Below, one piece after another: positions 12,391 through 24,699 of a DNA stretch of 64,000 nt. The notes under the pieces are model-generated. The model worked only from the letters and a program-made list of their open reading frames with translations. It searched no databases and had not been told where the DNA came from. Every line of letters begins with the position of its first letter. Within the stretch, counting starts at the first letter, position 1. Origin of the DNA: Opisthorchis felineus (lineage: Eukaryota; Platyhelminthes; Trematoda; Opisthorchiida; Opisthorchiidae); contig SJOL01006434.1 of the NCBI GenBank assembly GCA_004794785.1, forward strand, positions 454,243-518,242, read 5' to 3'. The position numbers and the translations under genes were made by a program.

Positions 12391-15300
12391 GAACCGGCCT
12401 CTAAAACGACAAGAACAAACCCAGCGCGGCAAGCTTGCCCAAACGTTTTGCTCCCGTGTACCACTCTGTGAATCCGCAAACAATATATCGCTGGCGTAAG
12501 TACCAACTGCTGACCCTGCTGTTCCTCACCCGGCACACACGGTTTTATTTGAAACCGCTTAGTGCATAATGAAAGCTTTGACGTTAATACATGGCGGTTC
12601 TCTGTGTATATGCCCAAAACGAAAAAGACACTAGTTTGCTTCACCTTTTTTAAACTTGAATTTATTTATATTTGTAACTGTCGGGGCACTGGTATGACGC
12701 AGCAAGGTGTGGAATCGACTTCACGGATGTTTGGCAATAATTTGGGAGCCGCCCTGTTTTCAGCTTCCACGGACTTTAACCTGGAGTGGAAAGAAAAAAT
12801 TAAGGATAAATATGCGATATTTGTGCGTTCAGAGATCAAGAACTAACGCTGCCGGTTACAAACAGTAAGTGAAACACCGGTTGTATAGTGGAGTTTTGCA
12901 CAAGAAGGGATGCAGCCCATCTATCGATCAACTGTTTTCATCTTGTTCCCAATCATACGGTGACTGAGTATTACCTGGCCGATTGCCTGCAAAGCAGTGG
13001 CTAAAGGAAGTGTATATGGGCACCTGCAGTCCTTTAGTGAAATACTAAACGTCGTCAATTTAGTCCCGGCAATTCTGAGAGGACCTTACCACTCTGGACT
13101 TTTACAACTTCCGCCGGAAATGCCAACCGGCCTCTGTGAGTGACTGATAATTTTGTTCCACTGTGGCAGAAGACGTATATTCGATCCTTGCGAAGCTTCG
13201 CGAATGCGGGTGGGAAATAGTGCTGCCATTGAGGGAAACGAGCTTTATCCGCATAGGCTTCGCCAGAGCCCAGCAGGGTGCGTTGTTTTATTGTTTCTTA
13301 GATTCCATGAATACCGATGGGACATGGGCAACAATCTTATTTGCGTGGGACCTTTTGAAAAAAATAATCTATGGCACGTAAATATTTACTCTATATGTAT
13401 TCACGCCATATGTATCCACGGAGCAGTCGATGAGCCACAGGTACCACAAGGTACATCGTCCGCTGGTAAACACTGCTACCTAGGTTGGAGATATTCGTCC
13501 TCTAACACTGGGGGCCGACCGCCTACACCAGTTTCCGAATAGTGGCGTACCATCAGTTGTGAATGCACAGTTAGGTGCTTCATGCAGGTTGTCGGCCTGC
13601 GTGTTTCTAGCTACGTTAATGCTGCTTGTGCAATCTTTCTATGGGTTATGGAAGTTGCTGTGAGCCGGAGGTGGATAAATACCTAGCATCATTGGATTTA
13701 TCGGGCCGACCACCGTTGATGAATGGCGGCCACATAGATTGGCAGAAGTTACACATGTTGTTACCAGCCGGGATGTGAGCCGTTTGAGAACATCTTGCAA
13801 CAAAATGCTCTTGGTTACTAAAAACACTCTTCTCATTTTTCAGCGGTCAACTTAGTGGCGCTTCACATTTCATGTTTCCGGCAATCAGTTGGGTTACGGT
13901 GGGTTACGCGGAGAACCCCAAAAGCCAAATCGTTCAAACAAACATTTATCAACAAATGGGGTACCATGAATACAATAAGAATGAAACTTTACAAACCTCA
14001 AATCGTGGGGCTGCGCCGGCTTCTACACACCGGTTTGGGAACTGCTGGTCCCTAACGGTATCCCAATCTACACCGACGCAAGGCAGCGTGACTACAAGAT
14101 AGCAAAACAAGTTGCTTCAAACAACACGTGCAATGACAAGGTCAAAAAGAGGTTAACATCTAGGCCAAGGTGGTTTGGGCGCAAAACCGAACCAACAAAA
14201 ACGGGGAATCACGTTGTACATGATAAGAAAAAGAGGGCAGAACCAACACGTGTGCTAATGTGCCTTAGAACCAGGTTGGAGACATATTCTCATTCAGCAA
14301 GCCACTCAAGGAACACAGTTGCTTCAGGAATTTCTCGCAGACGTCCGCAGTAAGTAGCGTGTATCTCACACTCGCGAATGTGCGAATCGCTGCGCAGGAG
14401 ACCTCCTACCTGAGGCTCCCGGCGTGGTATGTACGCCTTTTTAAACGTCCACTTTCGTTTTCAAGATTGTTATTAATCACATTTTCAAGGCGAACCAACC
14501 AGTACCACGCATAAATAACCCACTTGCGAGTAATGTGCAGCCACTGAGCAATTAGGTAAAGGATATGCCAGGGTCGTTGCTCCTCTGAAGAACCCAGGTG
14601 GTCATTATCCGGTAAATGGTCATCTAATCGGTTGCGTTATCAGAAGAAAACCACAAGTTGAAAAATATGTCGGCTACAGTTGGAATACCCTGCAGAAAAA
14701 TGACGTGTTTAAGGAACAATGGCGCTTTCTAATAGCTCTACGTGCGTGAAAGTAGTACAGCGTTGTATTGCAGCAGAACACATCTTTTCAGTCAGCATAT
14801 GTGATGTCATTTTGTCCACCACAAACGTGCTGATGCAGTACCGTCCATCCACAGCGTTCTTTATCGAGCTGAATAGTTTACGCGACGGCGTAAAATACTG
14901 GTCTTCGGTGAGGGCATACACGACCGGCTACCCGATTTTCGTGCCATCCGCCACAAGAAGGGAACACGGCTGGCACCTTAAAAGTGAGAGTAAAGTGCTC
15001 TAAAGGAATTTACCTGAGACGATTTGCGCCGTGCGTGGCATCAACGTTTACGGGTTCCGGGTATCATCAAGACACAGGTATTTGTTGCGTGCGTGCAAAA
15101 TGTACTCGGCTAAGATCACCAACTCTAGATTCCACCACCAGCACGTGGCATATTCACAGAGCTTTGCAAAAACTAACTAAAGTTCATCTTTCTAAGTAAG
15201 CAAAGAAAAAATACTAACAAGTCTACCAATGGAAATCGGCACCTGACACGACAGTTGTAGATATCTTGGGTGGTCGGCTTCTTCCCAAATCCAGCTGCAA

Positions 15301-18300
15301 CGCATTGCCATACTTCTGTTGGTGGAGATCCGTACTTCAGTAGGGCCCCTTTACTCAGCGTAAGTCAGGTTTTGGTTGACATTAAGCAGGCCAGACAAAA
15401 CTTGCCTATTGATTGGTGGGACGTGCCCGGCAGGAGTCATCGTACTTGCGGAGGTAGGTCCTCGCCCGGCAGCCGGTACATTCAGCGCCGTTTGTCATAT
15501 AAAACTCACCAAACTTACTGACTGCGACTAATTTCTCGGCCTTGGAGATTTGTCTGGCGCGATACCTGCTGCAACGACAGAGAACCTCCTCATAAATTAG
15601 CCCCAAATGACCTCTACTATTTATGCTTACGCGGACAAAAATCGACGTGGTTGTTTAGGTACTCTCCCGAACCAACTTCTGTACAATACCATTAGCTGTC
15701 TTCACAAACAGATCATACTGAGCTATTAGAATGTAGACATTGACCACGTTTATATGCATTTTACCGAGAGTATAACTGTCTGAAGAGATTTTAAAGCTTC
15801 CAATATGCACACCTGAATGCGAAAATATCACGTGAAAGTTTATTTTGAACAAAATATGGCTTCAGAAGGGTTTTGGTGAGTATAATAGGTTCAGCTGCTA
15901 TTACACTCTGTCAAGTACTGTTGCTTAATATATGTTTTTGTCGACCTTGAGACGTCGCCCACCCAAAAAGATCATCTACCTCAAGGAGACACAAAAATTT
16001 CATTAAGCATGGACACTCATATCTATGAAGTAGTAACCTCGAAAACTTTATGGTTTCTGAGTGATCATTTTCATTCTTCGGATATTGACTGGCGTCGCAA
16101 CTTGTTGAAAACAGAAACATCCAATAGCTGTATGTCCAACGGAACAAATGTCCTCGATTTTTGTATTTTTTAACATTTTATACATTTGGTACCTATTTTC
16201 GTAAGCCATGGCTGTTTGATCACAGTAACCGTCTTGACAATGTGATACTGCGAAGGCAAATATTTGTGATCGCGCTGATTGCAGTAAGTGGAAGTCTGAG
16301 GAACAAGCTATAGAATGTCAAGCCTTTATCACAGTGCGTGTTAGGGTATTTCAAAAGATCTACAGTTTGTTTATTGCCCATTAAATGTCCAAACGCACTA
16401 AAAAGATTTGACTGTTAATATACGTTTTAACGAAACAGAGACCGACAGGTGAACCGCGTCTCGTATGCGTGTGGATTTATATCTAATAATTGCTGATGAA
16501 TAGGCGATTTCAAGCCCGTTCGACAGAAAACACATGTCTTCCAACGAGCTGGATAATTGACTCATGTTGGAAGTTTTCCGAGATGCATGCTGAAATGGCT
16601 CACGGGGGTTGAAGAACAAGGTTCACTCTGCGCAAACTCTTGCACGGCGTATTATGCTAAGGTGCAATTTCGTTAAATAATGTCAGAATTTTTCAAGCAT
16701 TGAGGTCTTATGGGCAAACTCTCCTGATGCTATGAAGTTCCAAAAGTTTAAAGGGTAATTTGGTTGGCTTATAACCAATCACGCCGAGTAAGGTTTCATA
16801 TGCGACAGTGAATTTTTTACTCCCTTTTTTCAGACGCTCAGAAATGCAGCAACTATGGGAATCGGTTCAGTTTGCTGGTATTCAGTTGCTTATATGCTGA
16901 TAGATGGCCGTACAATTGCCTGTAGCATATATCTTGCAAAGCAGACAGTTAGAAGCATCCAGAGAAATAGTTTATTATTCTAGAGGGAGCAAAATATACC
17001 TTCCACTGGGTGCTAAATTATTTCTGTGAAATGGCGACTTAGAAACTGCTCCTCATTTTGAATCTCAGAAGTGCCCTGGGCAGTTGTCAACTGCGGTGGA
17101 AGAACATCCAATACAACCGAAATGTATGGCCGACAATACGAGTAAAGTATAAGCAGATTTTCTCCGTGCAACCAGTATGTGTTCCACAAATTTTCTGGAA
17201 GGACTGAAAATTCAATTTTGACAAACTGGGGTTGTACGACGACCCCAGAGAAGGAACGCCTGCAGCAGTTAAGCATTCTAAAATAATATGAAGATTACGC
17301 TTATACGCCAAAGAAGTTGGGATGGTCCGTTTAGTGAAACAAAGGTCCCCAAACTGTCCAGTTACGTAGATTCAAGCAGCTACCTATTTAGTCGTCAGTA
17401 AAAGTATTACTTGAATGCCAGATGAAAGGAGAAGGAGGGAGGCTTTTTGGAAGCGTCTCTAATGGCAGAACAGCTGTCGCGGGACAACATAGAGTTTGAT
17501 TATTTACTGGGGAGATCCTGTACAGTTACTAAGTTGTATATAAAATGGTGTTAACAAATGCGGGGCAAAAGCGCGAACTAGGTGCAGTAGATACTGCGGA
17601 AACAGATCCTCTGGGAAATCAGTCTGCTGGAGAGCTGAGCAAGTGTTGAAACGAGCACCATCGAGTAATAATTTGGGAACTTTGGTTTTGGCCAAAACCT
17701 GCGAAATCAAAGTTTTACGAAGATTTGTATAGCCTTCTATCTACTTCATGGCGGACGATTTGTACTTACCTATCACAAAATAAATTATCGGAAGCAGTTG
17801 GTCACAAATATGCCACTGTCCACTACTTTCTGAATCGCTTGGTAGACTGTCATACGTCAAAGGTGTATAGGTTTGTTGGATTAAGTAAATGCTTGCCCGA
17901 CAAATAAGCCAAGGATCTACACATTAGGAATAATCGGATTGAGAAAAGAGCTGTCTTGCACCCTGGCGCGCGAATTGTTGATATTCCAAGCAGCAGAAAA
18001 CCAACGGACGAGCAAACTAGCAAATAAGCAAAGAGGCAAATAAACAAATGAGTTAAGTTGCAGAAAATATGAGGTGTGCAGTATGGCCGCTTTCGACAAA
18101 AACAGGGGTGTGCTTTACATTTGCACTGGTTATCGAGATTAATCGTCCTGTTAAAACTGGTGAAATGAAGGAGGCTTTTTGCAGGGAAGTTACTTATTAG
18201 CAGACTTATTATCAGAACGGAAAGTAAATACTTCACCTGCCCACCCAGTAAAAACATGGCCGCCGTTGTCCAAAGATGGCCAGGGGTTGCTAAGTTTTGC

Positions 18301-18495
18301 AACGTTGTTATCGCTGATTCGCCTTAGGCATGCAGACATTGGTCGTTGCACAAAAGCCTTCTTAGAGCCAGGAAGACGGGATTCGTTGGATGTTGGAGTC
18401 CTATATAAAAAGTCATTTTTGAAACTGGTTTCTTTGATTTCCCAACCAATTCAGTGTGTTATGTAAAGTGCAAAGTCCGTTTCTATACGGTTCTC
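12391..18495. other. No recognisable gene
   Basis: Frames of up to 150 codons occur (for example 17850-18302, minus), but they are rich in Leu, Cys and Phe, overlap other frames and resemble nothing I know. Around 18012-18050 a degenerate run of GCAAATA-like words is low-complexity and explains the hydrophobic part of that frame. No RNA gene, tandem array or transposon protein could be supported. Confidence 0.45.
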
Positions 18496-18499
18496 TGCC

Positions 18500-19080
18500 G
18501 TGTATATTAGTGCATGCTTCAAACTTCGATGTAGTTGTGCAAACGCCCCGTGCAACCCTTATTCATTCAATCTGGCTTGTCCGCAGTCTACACTCACATG
18601 TCCTCATACTGATTGGAACTTTCCCGTGACTCTGCATCGATCTGAATCTAGTTGTGTCAATCTCCTCGTCTAGCCCGCATACAGCTGCCACGGAAATGCG
18701 TATCCCTTTTCCGATCGCGGCAACATTGACGACCGTTACGGGGCTGCCCAGAAACCGAAGTATGTCAGTGCAGTGATGCATGGCACTGCCGTACCCAGTC
18801 TGATGGCACTCCCGCAACTACTTTCTTCAGAATTTCGACCGCAGCCTCTTGCTCACTCGAGCTTGTGATCGCAACCATAAACAAATTTTTCACCTGGGCC
18901 CAACCGCCTCGTTCTAAACCGCTGAACATATCGTTCGGACTTAACCAACCTAGAGTCCTGCCGCAATTTCGGTTCGCCTCTTCCAAAAGTTCAATTTTAT
19001 TTACGGTGTTCGATTGGCCCTATGCATTTGCACCATCTCCTCATCAACACTGCCCTTTACGCCTGGCCTTCCTGCAACAG
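18500..19080 (+). repeat. Dispersed repeat family A, copy 2
   Basis: It aligns with copy 1 from TTCATTCAATCTGGCTTGTC through CCCAGAAACCGAAGTATGTC near 18750 and CAAATTTTTCACC near 18880, to CCTATGCATT near 19020. The minus strand has a frame (18765-18986) similar to that of copy 1, sharing the words VKNLF, SSE and DWV-QC. It ends early because one base is missing near 18777. Beyond that, the original frame again reads YFGFWAAP and then a TAA stop, as in copy 1. The frame is 12 bases shorter inside, which preserves phase. Function is unknown. Confidence 0.7.
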
Positions 19081-19499
19081 TGACACCAGAGAGTCTACTC
19101 AGTTTCAATGTAAACCATATTTTTGAGACAAAACTTGCCATTTGTCTCCTGATCGAATTCTTGTACCTCCATCTCTATTTTTGCATTTGGTAACCCTAGT
19201 CACTTACTCGACCGCCCAAGGTCACTCATGGCCTGCAACGGTTTCCAGTTTTAGTTCGGATCAGCAGGCCTCAGCTCTCAACTAGTCGTACCTCATGCCC
19301 ATTGTCCTCGTCTTTTTTCGGTTACCACAACTGTGGTGACTTTTCACGTAATAGGCATGCCCATTGTGTTGTTACCTGACGCGTTCAGGTTGTAACGACC
19401 TGATCATGCCTCAATCAGCATACTCCCTACAAGTTACCATTATTATTATTATTAATGCCCAATGTTTATGACACTGTCCCCTTTCCGAGCATTCCCCTG

Positions 19500-19587
19500 T
19501 GCCCACAAACTCCGCCAGTCATTTTTTATTCTGACTGTAACATTATGATCATGCCTGACGGCATGCCACCCACCAGTTTGGAATAAA

Positions 19588-19632
<45 letters not shown>
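19500..19632 (+). repeat. Family A 3' end with AATAAA-type signal and (ATT)n
   Basis: TATTCTGACTGTAACATTATGATCATG leads into CCAGTTTGGAATAAACATT and about 14 ATT units (19589-19632). Nearly the same sequence ends the third copy at 23965-24040. The AATAAA hexamer followed by a simple repeat fits the 3' end of a non-LTR or SINE-like element. The 420 bases between here and 19080 include a shorter ATT run at about 19439-19455, and part of it may belong to the same insertion. Confidence 0.6.
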
Positions 19633-19639
19633 CCACTCA

Positions 19640-20612
19640 CTTGTTCCTCTATTTCGTTCACCTCTGCGACGATCGTCGACCAGTGTTTAGTAAACGTACC
19701 GCACTCAAGTAACGGTTTTGTGCTTGCTCTAAGCATCCTCAGAAGTATAAACGTAGTGCGACTTTCATTTTCGAAAGCGTGAATTATCTTCTCGAGTCTA
19801 TTTGCTCTGTGGAGGCGGCACTGCGTGGGAGAATAGACACAGGTGTAATAGTGCGGTCTCTGGAAATTCACTGAGTTGAAACACTACTTCGCATGGGGCA
19901 TGTTGTACATGCAGGTTTGGTTGCCACAGCCGTTTATAGAAATTTCCTTGATATTTTATTGCTGTATCTATTTTCTCACCCTATTTGTTTACTTTGATCA
20001 AGTTGATTTTGTTCAAAGCGTACCAAGTCTATTCTTACAAGCTTTTCCAATATATGCGGACCAGAGGCATTTGGCGGATGATTTGAGGGCACATGGACCC
20101 TTGAATCGGTTTTTCACATTTATCTCTGGGTTATTTTTGGATAAGGCGGGAAAGGATGATTTCGGGATGCGGGATATCGCCGTTCAACTACAACGAAGTA
20201 TTGCTGACCGGTCAGCATCAGCTTCTGCTGACAAGCTGGACTGGCTGCCGACAGATGGCTGAGAGAGGTGCACCCGTTCCATCCGGCGGTTCACTGATCC
20301 TCTCTTTTTCCCTCTATTGTTGTACACGAGACAGTGCAGTTCTTGTTGACAGTCATCCGTGCATTACTAAGGTTTACACCCCTCCACATCCATTCTAAAA
20401 GATTTGGTCGTGTTTCTCATGTTGCACACCCCCTATGGGATGTGCTGGTCAACCGAATGAACATGTGTTCATTCAGCCTTTAAGCCGCAAAACTGCAGTT
20501 TTTGATGAGTGAGCATTCCCAAGCGTCCTTTTAGTTTCCTGGACGTTCATTCGGTATTAAACAATAATGAGCGAACATTGCAAAGCAGTTCTTAAATTTC
20601 CACATTAACCTT
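19640..20612 (-). other. Possible LTR sequence of the neighbouring gypsy element; no gene seen
   Basis: Read on the minus strand, this lies downstream of the gypsy integrase end. A 128-codon frame on the plus strand (19876-20262) resembles nothing known. If the element kept its 3' LTR, it would start at about 20683 and run down into this stretch. I could not find the second LTR or a clear end, so the extent is unknown. Confidence 0.25.
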
Positions 20613-20644
20613 CACACAGGATACAGGACACAGGACACAGGACA
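20613..20644. repeat. Short tandem repeat, ACACAGG unit
   Basis: About four copies of a 7-base unit (ACACAGG, one copy reading ATACAGG) lie head to tail, probably inside the gypsy LTR region. Confidence 0.8.
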
Positions 20645-20659
20645 ATAGACCACCTTGCT

Positions 20660-21215
20660 TCATCATTAATGCATATCGTTACAGACCCTCCCACTTCAAA
20701 AATCGCGTGCACACCACCGATGTTCCATTTGCCTTAGTCAGGACGAGCTCAGAAGCTGGCGTTTTTCGGCATCTCTTTGCGTGTATCATGTCACTTTCGA
20801 AGCTGAGGACCGCATACTCTTCTCGATCCTCGACCGTCCTGAATTGTATGAAGGTTCTCTCGACGGTCGGTAACGAAAAACGGGCCTTGCAACTGACTGC
20901 TCAAATTCCGTGACCCAAGTCCACTTCTCCAGGGACTCTGGTGGCATTTGACCTTCGCGCCTGGGACGAATGGGCGTGCCTTCTTACCTGCATTTCTCTG
21001 TCCAGTTTTATTCTGAACAGCGGTCAAATTTTCTCAAGCTTACCTTCTTCCCTCTCGTAGCTCCTCCGGAGACAGGCAAGTCGTTGGCCACAACCGGATT
21101 ACCTGATCAAATGGAAGGCGCGGATGTCGACCGTACATCCACATAAATGGGGGCTCAGCCGCTCACTAGAAGCACACCCAAATTAACTTCGTCGAAGCTA
21201 TAGGTTTTTCGAAGC
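20660..21215 (-). mobile_element. Ty3/gypsy integrase C-terminus and probable LTR edge (broken)
   Basis: One minus-strand frame reads, from 21163 downwards, PPFMWMYGRHPRLPFDQ, the hallmark block after the integrase core of Ty3/gypsy polyproteins (usually LMYGRxPRLP). It continues to a C-terminal domain with FVPGAKVKCH, SSQLQGPFFVTDRR and GPQLRK before a TGA at 20791-20793. That is the GPY/F-type module that ends such integrases. The frame is interrupted by two adjacent stops near 21168 and by two more near 21040, so the protein is dead. About 90 bases past the final stop, a purine-rich GTGGGAGGG is followed by TCTGTAACG. This fits a polypurine tract and an LTR starting with TG at about 20683. 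The integrase core (DDE), reverse transcriptase and 5' LTR were not found upstream, so the copy is truncated. Assignment to Ty3/gypsy is fairly secure; the LTR edge is inferred. Confidence 0.7.
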
Positions 21216-21739
21216 TGCTACTTTTAAGGGAAATTAGTCTAATCCGTTTGCATCTTCCGGTGATATATTGCTCATAGCATTTTGTTTAAGTGAGCGAAAT
21301 TTCAAGGTCACGTACTATCACGGCTTCGCATTTTGTCACCGGTTTACGAGCGATAAATCACGAAATCGCACTTTAGCATATTTTGGCGTTCTTCGGTGTT
21401 GTTTAAGAACCAAATAACATCTGAGGAATATAAAATGCAAATTCCACCCAGAAAAATGGATCATTGGTGTTTGTTTGCTTTATACTCCTCAGCTTTGACA
21501 AATGAGATGATTTTGTTCAGCGAACTTCATCATAACACATTTCCCTACGAAGGTCGGTTTCCATAAAGTGAAAAATTGTTAGACAACAGCATGAATTGTG
21601 CAATGGAGAGGCGATAGCTATCTCTGTGGATGATTCCGTTTCCTAGATATGCATAGCTAGCCTGTGGACAATGCAGCGTCAAAAGATAACTCTGAGTAAA
21701 TTTCCAACATAATGCTATCATTTCTATTAGGAATATTAC

Positions 21740-22060
21740 GCTCCATAGATGGAATACGTCACAAAGTGGCCACCATGATGACGGTGGCCGTTTTTACTCA
21801 CTTCGACTACTTATCGTAACTGCTAGGCCCGTGTCTATGTGCGACGCTGATTATGAGGCCTCGCCTATGCACGATAACCTAATCCAATGGCCAACGACGG
21901 CCCTTCATACTCATAACTGTGCTCGATATCACCTTCCGAGGCTACTTATAGTAACTCCCGGGCCGGTACACATGCTCGTAGCTGGCTATAATGCCCCAAC
22001 TATACATAATAGACTAATCCACCGACCAACGGCGGTCCTTCGTATCCACACATGTCGTCC
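21740..22060 (-). repeat. Repeat family B, two adjacent copies
   Basis: The reverse complement of 21740-21935 matches 7340-7510 over about 160 bases (shared words GCCGTCGTTGGCCATTGGATTAGG, GCGTCGCACATAGACACG, CAGTTACGATAAG). Immediately beyond it, 21970-22050 repeats part of the same unit, more diverged: CTAATCCACCGACCAACGGCGGTCCTTCGTAT parallels CTAATCCAATGGCCAACGACGGCCCTTCATAC. The + frame 21831-22145 therefore shows two similar peptide segments, but this reflects the DNA duplication and I do not think it is a gene. Confidence 0.6.
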
Positions 22061-22929
22061 GTCTGCCAACACCATGCCTAAAAAATACACAACCACCTTT
22101 AACAAATCATGTCTCTGTTCATTGATTGCATCGGTACAAACGTAATGTGTGGTCATTCCCTTTCTCATTCAGGAAGCAGCTTTTACTCGACAGGGTATCT
22201 GAAAAAAATGTATAATCAATTACGACTCATACGCATCTTCCGCGACATCATTTAAACCACATAATTAAACAAAGTTGTAGTGACTAACTCAGCAAGTGTT
22301 TAATAAATTCCTTTGTCCGCAATTCCCGGTCAGTGTCCACGCTGAAGCTGGAGTCTTACTGTTATAAAGGTTAAATCACTAATTACTCAATTAGTCCCAT
22401 TGGCGATAATGAGGGAGCCGTGTGTACATAGATGAATCGATAGCGGGATTCGGCAACCATATGCATTATTGGGCGCAGCGAAGTGAAAGCTAAAGAGGGG
22501 TGTATACTTGTCAGTCTCAAGACCAAGTGGTATAGACTTGAGCTCTAGGATCCAAGGGCCACAAGCGTCCACAAACTTGCACACATGGATGCAGCCGTAG
22601 AGGAGATCTGTTGAGTGGGCGGGTGCCTGCTGTCAAATCCGTTCATTTAGAGCACTAAATCCCAACTTCACTCCATTTCTGCTCCCTGATACCGATACAA
22701 TGTAGCTTAATAAAATCGAAAGTTCCGTCTTCCTCATCAAAACTCGTAACCATCCCATACTCAACCACAGTATCAATCTCACCAACAAGGGGCTCCTTTC
22801 TGGGCCTCATCCAACTCATCGTTCATATCGAAGTATTGCAACCCATCTTCACTTCCGAATTCATGTCAACTATATCCGAATTAATGAGTTAGTAAGACAG
22901 CCAAACCTGATGCGATCCAACTGTCTCAG

Positions 22930-23255
22930 ATAATGATAATGATCTAGCTGGGGACCGCAAGGACACATTCTTCAATGGAAATCCCCGGTGCACAACCGAA
23001 AACTCGCTATCTAGACGTCGCCTTACGGATTCGCCGACGCCGACCCACACGAGCTATGGTTTTCAGACAACTGTTGTCAAACACCTGAAAACGCCTTGGT
23101 TTCGATTCTCAAACAGGCCAAGTCTCACAGCCATACAACAGAACAGCCCATACTGCAGCCTGATATACACGTTACTTGATATTCAGAGATATACCGCTTT
23201 GACGTCATTGATGTTTCAAGTTAGCAAACGCGACCCGAGCCTTGCAGGTTCATGC
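22930..23255 (-). mobile_element. C-terminal LINE reverse-transcriptase fragment (broken)
   Basis: The minus strand encodes, in one frame, ISLNIK, RVYQAAVWAVLLYGCETW at about 23171-23118, then RRFQVFDNSCLKTIARV and GISIEEC. This is the well-conserved block after the polymerase core in many LINEs of the endonuclease/reverse-transcriptase type (consensus LLYGxETW followed by a cysteine-containing CLRxI segment). At least four stop codons interrupt the frame, so it is a relic. It differs from the CR1-like element at 11-12 kb both in this motif and in orientation. The polymerase core is not visible upstream (towards 23500), where family A begins. A 3' part may extend to about 22400 (a 65-codon minus frame lies at 22387-22584), but I could not confirm it. 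Confidence 0.7.
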
Positions 23256-23489
23256 ATTGAACTCATCTGTCACGCTACAATCAAAACTAATACAACTTCG
23301 AATGTATATGAAACACTCCACCACACAATCTCTCTGCATGCTTATACCGGTTTGCTCTAGATCTCTTGTACTGTAATAGCATATATGAGCAAACTCATCC
23401 CGTGCCTCATCGCTAGTCTGCTAAGTAAAACTCTACCCCTATCCTGTCTCATTTAATCAGTTGTTGTCACCACTCTAATTGTGGTAAAC

Positions 23490-24040
23490 GTTAAGTTTTT
23501 TCTCTATGTTAATGCACTCTATCCTATCGGATGTCTCCTCAATCTCACCGGGCTTTAGTTATCTCATCTTATTCCCCCGTCTTCCAAAGCTTCGATCTTT
23601 GGCACTACCTGCTTCAAACGCCTTGTTTGCCTGTTATCTACTCCACCTGGCTTGTGATTTACAACTACAGCGGTATCTGCCTGGACCAGAAAAATACCTG
23701 CGATCTTACATAAGCTTTGTTTTACCTCTGAGGATTCCCTCGGCCAATCAAAAACATCCCGCTGCTCACAGAATTGCACATCCAAGACCAGTCACCTCAA
23801 CAATGACGTCCGTTACGGAGCTGTCCAGAAACCGAAGTATTTCAGTGCAATGTTGGCATGGCACTGTTATACCCAGTTTGATAGCGCACCCGCAACTATT
23901 CCCTTACTTCTCTTGACTGTACCCTATCGCCCACCTGTTTCATTACCTGCATCTACGAACAAACTCACGCTTTATTCTGACTGTGACCTTATGATCATGT
24001 CTGACGGTAGGCCAACAGCCAGTTGGGAATAAACATTATT
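23490..24040 (+). repeat. Dispersed repeat family A, copy 3, with 3' end
   Basis: TTTTTTCTCTATG near 23498 and AAGCTTCGATCTTTGGCAC near 23587 match the start of copy 1. CCAGAAACCGAAGTATTTCAGTGCA near 23826 and ACCCAGTTTGATAGC match the middle of copies 1 and 2. The copy then skips about 400 bases and ends TATTCTGACTGTGACCTTATGATCATG, then CAGTTGGGAATAAACATTATT, as at 19500-19632. On the minus strand the last codons read QCHANIALKYFGFWTAP and then TAA, equivalent to the frame end in copies 1 and 2, though TAA interrupts it just before QC. It is shortened and diverged. Confidence 0.7.
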
Positions 24041-24539
24041 ATGATAACCTTACACTTTGTGGGTACAAAGTGCATACCAAAGGACGGGATGAATTTGGTC
24101 GGTTAATCCAAGAACACATTCGCCTGCTCCTCTTTTTCGAAGATGAGAATGATGTCCGCATTCTCCAGAATGACAAGATTTTCGCCAGAAGACATTTCAG
24201 CAATCGTTTCATTAGATCCTCGAAATTAAGTAGGAGTGGAGATACTTCTACCGCATGATGAACCGCATAATTTGCCTTGTGTGGTACAGGAAGTTTGCAT
24301 CCACCACATACCTATTACATGCACCTGAACATCGATCATCGTTTTTGAAATCTATCAGTGTCGCCTCATTGAAGTACTTAGGAATTGTGACAACTTTTGA
24401 CCGTCTGTTATTTCTGGCCGCATTTATAACTCACATCATAGTGCTTTCTAGCAGACCTTTTTGACACTTTTTCCTATTTTGAGTCCCCAATTGTAGATAC
24501 GGCTGCCTTATTGCTCCGTTTGAATAGCAGCAATGAACC

Positions 24540-24690
24540 ACCGTGAACCCTCGATGGACCCAAAATTATCCTAACTACAATGACAACCCTAAACGGCTCA
24601 CACAAGATGTTCATGCACGGCGTCGCAATGATGGTACCGCAACTACCATACCCAGTCCAATGGCTTGCCCGTAGTTCACTACATCCATAA
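24540..24690 (+). repeat. Possible family A fragment, copy 4
   Basis: CTACAATGACAACCCTAAACGGCTC, then ACCATACCCAGTCCAATGGCTTGCCCG, resembles the middle block of copies 1-3, with lower identity. It lies about 500 bases beyond the third copy and may be a separate older insertion. No tail is visible. Confidence 0.35.
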
Positions 24691-24699
24691 TACTTCAAG

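Noticed and set aside
17850..18302. 150-codon hydrophobic frame on the minus strand
   Set aside because: Its membrane-like part comes from a degenerate low-complexity run of AAATA-type words at 18012-18050; no family resemblance.
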